NCBI GenBank assembly: GCA_027064305.1 | Contig: JAMOPY010000036.1 | Coordinates: 1 to 59,640 of the forward strand | DNA length: 59,640 nt | Reading direction: 5' to 3' | DNA from: Methanobacteriota archaeon | GTDB taxonomy: Archaea; JAADCQ01; Methanopyri; Methanopyrales; Methanopyraceae | Part shown: in pieces, positions 8,470 to 15,715 of the stretch | Position numbering within the stretch: the stretch's first letter is position 1 | How the letters are laid out: the number at the start of each line of letters is the position of its first letter | Notes under the pieces: generated by a model | Told to the model about the DNA's origin: nothing | The model's database searches: none | The model's input: the letters and a program-made list of their open reading frames with translations, nothing else | Translations under genes and position numbers: made by a program

Positions 8470-9824
8470 CCTCCCACCTCCCTCAGGCACTCCCTCACCA
8501 GCCGTACGAACTCATCCCTCAACTCCTCCGCACGCTCCCTCGACTCCGCCTCCACCGTGACCCGGACCAGCGGCTCGGTCCCGGACGGCCGAACCAGGGC
8601 CCACCCATCCTCCAGCTCAACCCGAACCCCGTCCACCGTGTCGATCCGATCGTACTCCTCCCGCACGCGCCGCTCGACGCACTCCATCACCCTGGGCTTA
8701 AGCTCCTCCGGGCACTCCACGCTCTCCCTCAGCGTCGGGTACCGAGGCACCTCCTCCAACAGCTCGGACAGCGGCCGATCCTCCTCCACGAGCAGACTCA
8801 CCATCCAGGCCGCGGAGAGCGGGCCGTCCGGGCACAGGTGCACGTCCGGGTGAATCCACGTCCCGTTCGGCTCCCCACCGAACACGCAACCCTCCCGCTT
8901 GATCGCCTCCGCCACGTACACGTCGCCCACCCTCGTCCGGACCACCTCACCGCCCAGCTCCCGCACGACCTCGTCCACCACCATCGAGGCGTCCACGTTG
9001 ACCGCCACCTTGCCCGCGCCCTTCTCCTCCAGGATCCTACGACACACGAGCGCCAGCACCTCGTCGTACCCGGCGAACTCGCCCTCCTCCGTCACGAACA
9101 CGACCCGATCCGCGTCCCCATCGTGCGCGATCCCGAGGTCGGCGCCGACCGACCGCACCGCCCGCATGAGGTCCTCCAGGTGCTCCGGCCGGGGCTCCGG
9201 GTGCCGGCCCGGAAAGTGCCCGTCCAGGTGCGCGTTGAGCGTGATCACCTCGCACCCCATCTCCCGCAGCACCACCGGGGTGACCAGGGCCGACGGGCCG
9301 TTCGCGCAGTCCACCACCACGCGCAGGCCCTCACCGTCCGCGCCCACCTCCTCCAGGATCCGCTCCACGTGCACGCGGGGCGCGCTCCCATCCCCCTCAG
9401 CCTCCCGAAACTCCCGCCACCCCGGGTAGCTCAGCTCGCCGTCCATGAGCTCCTCGATCTCGCGCTCCTGATCCGGGGTGAAGGCCATCCCATCCTCGTT
9501 CCAGAACTTGATCCCGTTGTACTCCGGGGGATTGTGCGAGGCCGTAACCATCACGCCCGCGTCCAGCCCCTCCTCGACCACGTAACAGCCCAGCGTGGGC
9601 GTGCAGACCACGCCCACGTCCACGACCCGACAACCCTGAGAGAGCAGGCCCGCGATCACCGCCGAGGCGATGGCCTGACCGTGCACCCGAGCGTCCCGGC
9701 CCACGGCCACCTCGCCACCGCCCAGGTACTCACCCAGCGCCCGGCCGGCCCGCAACGCGAGCTCCGGCGTCAGGAACTCGCCCACCTTACCCCGGATCCC
9801 GGACGTCCCGAAGTACCTGCCCAA
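8466..9824 (-). CDS. glmM: Phosphoglucosamine mutase / phosphohexomutase
   Basis: A 452-residue alpha-D-phosphohexomutase. The phosphoserine loop is TASHNPPEYNG, the metal site is DGDADR, and the sugar loop is GGEPNGTW. The phosphate-binding RPSGTEPLVR lies near the C terminus. TTG 9824 gives the canonical N terminus MGRYFGTSGIRG; an upstream GTG at 9842 would overlap the divergent gene. Upstream of GlmU in one operon, it probably interconverts GlcN-6-P and GlcN-1-P. A second phosphohexomutase is at 45522, so mannose or glucose phosphate specificity could be divided between them. Confidence 0.88.
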   Translation of the reverse strand: MGRYFGTSGIRGKVGEFLTPELALRAGRALGEYLGGGEVAVGRDARVHGQAIASAVIAGLLSQGCRVVDVGVVCTPTLGCYVVEEGLDAGVMVTASHNPPEYNGIKFWNEDGMAFTPDQEREIEELMDGELSYPGWREFREAEGDGSAPRVHVERILEEVGADGEGLRVVVDCANGPSALVTPVVLREMGCEVITLNAHLDGHFPGRHPEPRPEHLEDLMRAVRSVGADLGIAHDGDADRVVFVTEEGEFAGYDEVLALVCRRILEEKGAGKVAVNVDASMVVDEVVRELGGEVVRTRVGDVYVAEAIKREGCVFGGEPNGTWIHPDVHLCPDGPLSAAWMVSLLVEEDRPLSELLEEVPRYPTLRESVECPEELKPRVMECVERRVREEYDRIDTVDGVRVELEDGWALVRPSGTEPLVRVTVEAESRERAEELRDEFVRLVRECLREVGG

Positions 9825-9836
9825 GGGGGACCCCCC
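9825..9836. promoter_or_regulatory. Palindromic 12-bp gap carrying ribosome-binding sites for both divergent genes
   Basis: The 12 bp between the TTG of glmM and the GTG of the methyltransferase gene read GGGGGA CCCCCC. Each strand therefore presents a run of five or six G about six bases from its own start codon. There is no room for a promoter, so both promoters must lie within the opposite coding region. Confidence 0.6.
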
Positions 9837-10643
9837 GTGCACGCGTTCCTGCTGGCGGGGGACAACGTCGAGCTGGCGTTAATGGAATTAAAGGGCGCGC
9901 TCCGGGCGGAGGTGGGCGAGGGGAAAATTGAGGTTCGGGACCGGGTCGCGGTGGTGAAGGGCCTCACTGACGAGGAGGCGCGCCGCGTCATCCGCCGACT
10001 CGCGCGATCCCACGCGGTCTACCGGCTGGGGGAAGGAGAGCGGAGGCTCAAGGTGGGGGACGAAGTCCACCCGGCCCGACCGCTCGCCCGCCGCGAGAAG
10101 CTCTCGGACCGCAAACCGCACAAGCGCCCCGAGTTCATGCCCGACTCCACGGAACCGTTCCTCGCCCGCGCCCTGGTCAACCTGGCCGAGGCGCGGCGCG
10201 GGGAAAGGCTGCTCGATCCCATGTGCAACGTGGGTGGGATCCTCATCGAGGCCGGCCTGATCGGCTGCGTGCCCGTGGGCGTGGAGGTCCGAAGGGAACT
10301 CGTGAGGCGGGCGGAGCGTAACCTAAGGCACTACGGAATCGAGGAGTACGAGCTGCACGCGGGCCGGGCGGAGGAGGTGGACGAGATCCTGGAAGAACCC
10401 GTGCAGGCCGCCGCCGTGGACCCACCGTACGGTCGGTCCTCGTACATCGAGGGGGGCCCGGTCGAGCGGCTGCTACTGAACACCCTGGACGCACTCTCCG
10501 AGGTCGTCGAGGGCAAGATCGCCCTGACGGTCCCCGAGGAGGCCTGGGAGGAGGTGAGGGAGGGCGTCTCCCGGGTGGAAGCGGAGGTTCGGGACCGCGT
10601 GCACCGAAGCCTCACCAGGATCATCGCCGTGGTGAGACCGTAA
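9837..10643 (+). CDS. tRNA (guanine-10-N2)-methyltransferase-like protein
   Basis: A 268-residue enzyme. A short N-terminal THUMP-like region (residues ~1-90) is followed by a Rossmann-fold methyltransferase with the SAM motif LLDPMCNVGGILIEAGL and the catalytic N-methyltransferase motif DPPYGRSSY. This matches archaeal Trm-G10, which makes m2G or m22G at tRNA position 10. GTG 9837 has a GGGGGA site. It is immediately followed by a C/D-box RNA gene, so two RNA-modification functions lie together. Confidence 0.88.
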   Translation: MHAFLLAGDNVELALMELKGALRAEVGEGKIEVRDRVAVVKGLTDEEARRVIRRLARSHAVYRLGEGERRLKVGDEVHPARPLARREKLSDRKPHKRPEFMPDSTEPFLARALVNLAEARRGERLLDPMCNVGGILIEAGLIGCVPVGVEVRRELVRRAERNLRHYGIEEYELHAGRAEEVDEILEEPVQAAAVDPPYGRSSYIEGGPVERLLLNTLDALSEVVEGKIALTVPEEAWEEVREGVSRVEAEVRDRVHRSLTRIIAVVRP

Positions 10644-10644
10644 C

Positions 10645-10706
10645 GTTCGGATGATGACCGCGGACCGCGCCTGACGCGTGATGAATTTTCGGGGAGCTGA
10701 CACCCC
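10645..10706 (+). ncRNA. C/D-box guide RNA
   Basis: All four boxes are near perfect: C ATGATGA (10651-10657), D' CTGA (10671-10674), C' GTGATGA (10678-10684), D CTGA (10697-10700). The guides are 13 and 12 nt and the D'-C' spacer is 3 nt, exactly the archaeal pattern. It fills the 64-bp gap between two convergent genes and starts eight bases after the stop of the Trm-G10-like gene, so it may be processed from that mRNA. Probable role: 2'-O-methylation of rRNA or tRNA; the targets are not established here. Confidence 0.88.
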
Positions 10707-10707
10707 C

Positions 10708-12087
10708 TCACAGGAGCCGCCGCAGGTACGTTATCACCGCCCGGGCCCCGGACGTGATTATCCGCTTGAACAGGAACAGCTTGCCCTCGCGCAGGGCATC
10801 CAGCAGGTACCTGGGGTTGAGGTAGTACGAAATGTACGCCCGCTGCAGCAGCCGACCCAACTCCTCCCGGCTCAGGTGCTCGGTCCTCATCACCGGATCC
10901 AGCGTGGTGTACTTGGACCAGTCTCGCACCTCGATTAGCCCCTTCTCCTCGGCTATATCGTACAACGGGGTGCCCGGGTAAGGCGTGCATACCGTGAACT
11001 GTACGTAGTCTGGTCTAACTCGGTGAGCGAACTTAATCGTCCTTAGAACGTCCTCCCTATCCTCCCATGGAAACCCCAGTATGAACGACAGTAGTATCTC
11101 TAATCCGTACCGCTTCGCCACCTTTCTACATCCAATAATATCTCGAACCGTGATCCCTTTGTTAATTTTCTTCAGCGTCTCATCGCTGGCCGACTCCGCC
11201 CCCACGTAAACCGCGGTGCACCCGTGATCACGCAGGATTTTGGCGACCTCGGGCGTGAGCAGGTCCGCCCGCGCGCCGCAGTCCCAGGGGACGTCGATCC
11301 CCTCCTCCCGCATTCCCTCGCAGATCTCCTTCAGCCGGCGCTTGTACACGGTGAACACGTCGTCCACGAACTCGATCCTGTCCACCTTGAGCTCCTCCAC
11401 CAGGTAGCGCAGCTCTTCCACCACGAGCTCCGGGCTCTTCCCCCTCCACCTCGGCCCGAAGAGTCGGGACGAGGCGCAGAAGATGCACCGGAACGGGCAC
11501 CCGCGGCTCGTAATCACCGGGGCGAACCTGACTCCATCCGCCGCGTAGTTATCCAGGTTCACCTTATCGTACGCCGGAATCGGCAGTCGGTCTAGGTCCT
11601 CCGGCTTCCTTCGGTCCGGGTTCCGCACGATCCGGGAGCCGTCCCGGTACGTGACGCCCTCGATGTCGGAGAAGTCGGGCTCGCCCCACCCGTCCACCTC
11701 CTCCAGCACCCGGGTGGTCGTCGTCTCCCCCTCGCCCCGGATGACCACGTCGGCTCGACCCTCCCTCAGGGCCTCCCGGTCCATGAAGGTGGGGTGCGGC
11801 CCGCCCAGGAACACGAACTTACCCAGCTCCTTCGCCAGCCTGGCGACCCGGTAGGCGGACGGGGCCACCGGGGTGGTGGCCGTGATGCCGATCGCGTCGT
11901 ACTTCTTCAGCACGCCGGGCAAGTCCTCCATGCCGACGCCCTCGGCGGGGCAGTCCAGGACGTCCACGTGGAACCCCTCTTCCTCGAGCTTGGCGGCCAG
12001 GTGCACCAGCCCGAGCGGGAACGAGGAGACCCCGAGCACCCGGGCGATGTTATCCTCGAACGGCGGCTGAACGAGCAGCACCTTCAT
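10708..12087 (-). CDS. B12-binding radical SAM protein
   Basis: A 459-residue protein. A cobalamin-binding Rossmann domain occupies residues ~1-150 (opening KVLLVQPPF, with the SSFPLGLVHLAAKLEE and FLGGPHPTF motifs). A radical SAM barrel then carries the cluster motif CPFRCIFC (about residues 197-204). The class includes methylases and ring-forming enzymes; the substrate is unknown. ATG 12087 overlaps the upstream stop (ATGA). The segment at about 10960-11185 is visibly richer in A/T than the rest of the gene. It ends an operon of four radical SAM genes beginning with cofG. Confidence 0.85.
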   Translation of the reverse strand: MKVLLVQPPFEDNIARVLGVSSFPLGLVHLAAKLEEEGFHVDVLDCPAEGVGMEDLPGVLKKYDAIGITATTPVAPSAYRVARLAKELGKFVFLGGPHPTFMDREALREGRADVVIRGEGETTTTRVLEEVDGWGEPDFSDIEGVTYRDGSRIVRNPDRRKPEDLDRLPIPAYDKVNLDNYAADGVRFAPVITSRGCPFRCIFCASSRLFGPRWRGKSPELVVEELRYLVEELKVDRIEFVDDVFTVYKRRLKEICEGMREEGIDVPWDCGARADLLTPEVAKILRDHGCTAVYVGAESASDETLKKINKGITVRDIIGCRKVAKRYGLEILLSFILGFPWEDREDVLRTIKFAHRVRPDYVQFTVCTPYPGTPLYDIAEEKGLIEVRDWSKYTTLDPVMRTEHLSREELGRLLQRAYISYYLNPRYLLDALREGKLFLFKRIITSGARAVITYLRRLL

Positions 12088-13490
12088 TCCTCGGATCCCC
12101 CGGCCACGACGCACCCGGGGTCCGGGCCGCGCACGTCGCCCGTGATCGCGTAGGCGCGGGCCCTGCACCCGCCGCACACGTACCGGAACTCGCACTCACC
12201 GCACGGGTCCTTCAGCCCGTCGCGGTCCCGGCACGCCCAGAAGACCTCGTGATCCCACAGATCCTCCGGGTCGTCCTCCAGGATGTTCCCCACCTTGACC
12301 GGCAGGAACACGCACGGCTGCACGTCGCCGTTCGGTCGGATGGCCATCAGGAACCGACCGGCCCCGCACCCGCCCAGGAACTCCAGCAGCGGCTCGATCC
12401 ACCTACCCTTCCCCGCGTACGCGAAGTGCGTGCCGTAGAGAATCTCCGAGTCGCCCGCCTCGTTCATATCCAGGCTCACGCGGGCCATCTGCGGCGCGGT
12501 GGAGTAGATCAGGATGTCCCGATCGGAGGCCTCCCGGACGAGCGTGCGGAGCACCTCCTCCCGCAGCTCCGGCGGCAGGTCCAGCTCCCGTCGGAATCGA
12601 CCCTGCCCCGTGGGGATGAAGTTGAACACGGCCACGCCGTCGACCCCGAGGTCCTCGGCCAGGTCCAGCAGCCTTGGGATCTCGCTCACGTTGTTTCGGT
12701 GCACGGTGAAGGCGATGACGGTCATCATGTCCGTCTCGACGCAGTGGCGGATGCCTTCCACCGCGCGCTCCCAGGCACCCTTCACGCCGCGAAACCGGTC
12801 GTGCGTCTCGGGATCGGCCCCGTCCAGGCTGATCTCCACGTACTCCACGCCGGCGGCCTCCAGCCGCTCCGCCGTGTCCCGGTCGATGAGGGTCCCGTTC
12901 GTGGCGAGGGCCGTGAACATGCCCTCGTCGGCGGAGGCCTCCGCCAGCTCGAAGAAGTCATCCCGCATCAGGGGCTCGCCGCCGGAGAACGCCAGTCCTG
13001 GCACGTTCCACCCCGAGAGCCGCTCGATGACCTCAAGGGCCCTCTCGGTGTTCAGCTCCCCGGGCGCGGGTCGGCCCGCGTTCGAGTAGCAGTGCTTGCA
13101 GCGCAGGTTGCACAGCCCTGTCACGTCCCAGATCGCCATGTACGGGGCGGAGGGGACGAAGGGTTTCCGGACCCCGTACCGGTAGATGCCCAGCAGCGTC
13201 ACCGCGATCCCGCGCCGGTACGAGTCCGCCGATAGCATCTCCCTGAGCCGCTCCTCCCCTACGCCGACCGCTCCGGCCGTCTTCTCCAGGAACTTCCGCA
13301 CCAGCCGGGCCGCGGTCCTGCACTTCCAGCACGCGTCCTCCCGGTCGCCGTAGGCCACGTCCAGCGCGACCTTGATGCGCACGTCCCCACACGACTCGCA
13401 CCGCTTGACGCCCATCTTCATCAGCTTCCGGCCGGGGCCCGAGCTCAGCACCTTGTCCAGGACTCGGACGAACTCCCCAACCTTCGTCAT
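12084..13490 (-). CDS. Radical SAM protein with SPASM-like C-terminal cysteines
   Basis: A 468-residue protein. Residues 31-57 hold two cysteine pairs (CESC and CWKC), probably a zinc site. The radical SAM cluster motif CNLRCKHC is at 127-134. The C terminus has a SPASM-like set (CGAG, then CGECEFRYVCGGCRARAY and a final DPGC) that would bind one or two extra Fe-S clusters. Relatives act in heme (NirJ/AhbC/AhbD) or peptide maturation. ATG 13490 lies 17 nt after the cofH stop, with GGAGGTG further upstream. It forms a unit with cofG, cofH and a B12 radical SAM gene; its substrate is unknown. Confidence 0.85.
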   Translation of the reverse strand: MTKVGEFVRVLDKVLSSGPGRKLMKMGVKRCESCGDVRIKVALDVAYGDREDACWKCRTAARLVRKFLEKTAGAVGVGEERLREMLSADSYRRGIAVTLLGIYRYGVRKPFVPSAPYMAIWDVTGLCNLRCKHCYSNAGRPAPGELNTERALEVIERLSGWNVPGLAFSGGEPLMRDDFFELAEASADEGMFTALATNGTLIDRDTAERLEAAGVEYVEISLDGADPETHDRFRGVKGAWERAVEGIRHCVETDMMTVIAFTVHRNNVSEIPRLLDLAEDLGVDGVAVFNFIPTGQGRFRRELDLPPELREEVLRTLVREASDRDILIYSTAPQMARVSLDMNEAGDSEILYGTHFAYAGKGRWIEPLLEFLGGCGAGRFLMAIRPNGDVQPCVFLPVKVGNILEDDPEDLWDHEVFWACRDRDGLKDPCGECEFRYVCGGCRARAYAITGDVRGPDPGCVVAGGSEE

Positions 13491-13507
13491 GACGGGATGC
13501 ACCTCCG

Positions 13508-14596
13508 CTAGTACACCTTCACGGGCTCGTAGAGCGTGGTGCGCTGCACGGGGGTGAACCCCGCCTCGCGGATGATCTCCACCATCTCCTCGGGCTCGAG
13601 ACGCTCGCCCTCGGTCGCCCCCGCCTCCCGCGAGATGTTCTCCTCCATGAGCGTCCCACCCAGGTCGTTCGCGCCCGCGTGCAGGGCGGCCTGGGCGAGC
13701 TTGACCCCCAGCTTGACCCACGAGGCCTGGACGTTCGGGATCACGGGTCCCAGGTACAGGCGCGCGACGGCGTGCACTAGCAAGTCGGTCATCCCGGAGA
13801 CGCCGGGCCGGGCTTGACCCTCCCGGTACAGCGGCGAGTTCGCGTGCACGAACGAGAGCGGGACAAACTCCGTGAACCCGCCCGTGTCCTCCTGGATGCT
13901 CCGAAGCCGCTTAAGGTGATCGATCCAGTCGCGCGGGGAGTCCACGTGGCCGTACATCATCGTGCAGGTGGTCGGGATGCCCATCTCGTGCGCCGTCCGA
14001 ACGATCCGCTCCCACTCGTCCGCGTCGATCTTGTCCGGGCAGATCCGCCTGCGAACCCGGGGGGAGAAGATCTCCGCCGCCGTGCCCGGCATCGAGTCCA
14101 GCCCGGCCCGCTTCAGCTCCCGTAACACCTCCTCGAGCTCCTCACCGGCCAGCCGGCAGCAGTACTTGACCTCCATCGGGGAGTAACCGTGGACGTGAAT
14201 GTCCGGGGCCTGCGACTTGATCTCCTCCAGGATCTCCAGGTAGTACTCGAACGTGGCGTCAGGGTGCAGCGCGCCCTGCACGCAGACCTCCGTCGCCCCC
14301 CGGTCCCGGGCCTCGGCCGCCCGCTCCCCCACCTCCTCGGGCGACATCATGTAGGCGTCCGGGTCGTCCGGGTCCCGCCGGAACGCGCAGAACCTGCACC
14401 GGTTAATGCACACGTTGGTGAAGTTAATGTTTCGATTCACAACGAACGTAACCTGCTCCCCGACCAGCCTCAGCCGGGCCTCGTGCGCGGCCTCCAGCAC
14501 CTTGTACGGGTTGATCTTCCCCTCCAGCGCCCGCAGCGCGGTCCCCTCGTCGATCCCGCCCGACACCGCCATGTTGACCAGCTCGTCCACGCTCAC
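13508..14596 (-). CDS. cofH: FO synthase subunit 2 (CofH)
   Basis: A 362-residue radical SAM enzyme that, with CofG, joins tyrosine to the diaminouracil to build the deazaflavin FO, the core of coenzyme F420. The cluster motif CINRCRFC sits at residues 63-70. The conserved C-terminal segment WVKLGVKLAQAALHAGANDLGGTL, with its GGTLMEENISR continuation, is diagnostic for CofH. GTG 14596 was chosen because it directly follows the cofG stop with a GGAGGATGAGG site upstream. It is adjacent to cofG on the same strand. Confidence 0.95.
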   Translation of the reverse strand: MSVDELVNMAVSGGIDEGTALRALEGKINPYKVLEAAHEARLRLVGEQVTFVVNRNINFTNVCINRCRFCAFRRDPDDPDAYMMSPEEVGERAAEARDRGATEVCVQGALHPDATFEYYLEILEEIKSQAPDIHVHGYSPMEVKYCCRLAGEELEEVLRELKRAGLDSMPGTAAEIFSPRVRRRICPDKIDADEWERIVRTAHEMGIPTTCTMMYGHVDSPRDWIDHLKRLRSIQEDTGGFTEFVPLSFVHANSPLYREGQARPGVSGMTDLLVHAVARLYLGPVIPNVQASWVKLGVKLAQAALHAGANDLGGTLMEENISREAGATEGERLEPEEMVEIIREAGFTPVQRTTLYEPVKVY

Positions 14597-14603
14597 GTCG
14601 TCC

Positions 14604-15686
14604 TCATCCTCCCGCCGCGAACCCCTCCTCGTCCGCGAGCTCCTCGATGAGGTCCGCGAGGTTCGCATGGTACCAGCCCCTACGCACGTACTCCGGGTAT
14701 ATGGGCAGGCGCTCCCGTAGCCGTAGTCCCACCTCCTCGGTGAGTCTTTTCAGCTCTTCAATCTCCGGCCACGGGGCCTCGGGATTCACGTAATCCTTCG
14801 TGACCGGGGAGACGCCGCCCCAGTCGTTGGCCCCCGCCAGCAGCGCCAGCTGCCCGGTCTCCCGGTTCAGGTTGGGCGGCACCTGCACCGGCACGTCCGG
14901 GAGCGTGAGCCGCGCCCACGCCACCGTCCTGAGCAGGTCCGCCGGCGTCGGCTCCGGGTGATCCTCCATCGGGATCCCCGGCTTGGCCCGGAAATTCTGG
15001 ACGATCACCTCCTGCACGTGCCCGTACCGCTCGTGCAGCTCGCGGATCCTCTCCAGCGTCTCCACCCGCTCCTCCCACGTCTCCCCGATCCCGATGAGGA
15101 TCCCGGTGGTGAACGGGACCTTCAACCGCCCCGCGTGCTTGAGCACCCGCAGCCGCTCCTCCGGCCGCTTGCCCGGCGAGCGCTCGTGCGGCCCACCCTC
15201 CCCGCACAGTCGGTCCGAGAGGATCTCCATCATCAGGCCCAGGCTCGCGTTCCACCGGCGCAGCTTCCGCATCTCCGACCGGGTGATCACCCCGGGGTTG
15301 CTGTGCGGAAGCATTCGGTACTCCTCCACGCACCGCCGGCACAGGTCGACCAGGTACTCGATCGTGCTCGAGTACCCGTGCTCCTCCAGCCACTCCAGCG
15401 CCTCGTCGTACCGCTCCTCGGGCCGCTCCCCGAACGTGAACAGGACCTCCTTGCAGCCGGCGCGCCGGCCCGCCTCCACTATCTTGAAAACCTCCTCCGG
15501 GGGGAGGTAGGGGGACTCCACCTCGTCCGGCTCCCGCCGGAACGTGCAGTACCGGCACCGGTTCCGGCAGAGCCTCGTCAGCGGTACGAACACGTTCTTC
15601 GAGTAGGAGACCACGTTACCGAACCTTTTTCGGGCCACCTCGTGGGCGCGCCGCATCAGGTCCAGCAGCTCCGACCCGACGACCAC
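14604..15686 (-). CDS. cofG: FO synthase subunit 1 (CofG)
   Basis: A 360-residue radical SAM enzyme, partner of CofH in 7,8-didemethyl-8-hydroxy-5-deazariboflavin synthesis. The cluster motif CRNRCRYC lies at residues 40-47. FTFGERPEERY, LPHSNPG and LAGANDWGGVSPVTKDYVNP are CofG hallmarks. It starts GTG with a GGGGGCGGT site and ends in GGA GGA TGA, which supplies the purine-rich site for cofH. It is the first gene of a four-gene radical SAM operon and diverges from ileS. Confidence 0.95.
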   Translation of the reverse strand: MVVGSELLDLMRRAHEVARKRFGNVVSYSKNVFVPLTRLCRNRCRYCTFRREPDEVESPYLPPEEVFKIVEAGRRAGCKEVLFTFGERPEERYDEALEWLEEHGYSSTIEYLVDLCRRCVEEYRMLPHSNPGVITRSEMRKLRRWNASLGLMMEILSDRLCGEGGPHERSPGKRPEERLRVLKHAGRLKVPFTTGILIGIGETWEERVETLERIRELHERYGHVQEVIVQNFRAKPGIPMEDHPEPTPADLLRTVAWARLTLPDVPVQVPPNLNRETGQLALLAGANDWGGVSPVTKDYVNPEAPWPEIEELKRLTEEVGLRLRERLPIYPEYVRRGWYHANLADLIEELADEEGFAAGG

Positions 15687-15694
15687 CGGGACCG

Positions 15695-15715
15695 CCCCCA
15701 GACGGGGGTCTGGGG
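15695..15715. repeat. Inverted repeat between cofG and ileS starts
   Basis: CCCCAGAC (15696-15703) and GTCTGGGG (15708-15715) form a perfect 8-bp inverted repeat around a four-G loop. It occupies most of the 29-bp gap. On the plus strand the G run lies about seven bases before the ileS TTG. On the minus strand the complementary G run precedes the cofG GTG. It may serve as a two-way ribosome-binding site or as an operator. Confidence 0.6.

Noticed and set aside
9824..9842. GTG 9842 as the glmM start
   Set aside because: It would add six residues before the canonical MGRYFGTSGIRG and overlap the divergent start; TTG 9824 fits the family and the G-run site.
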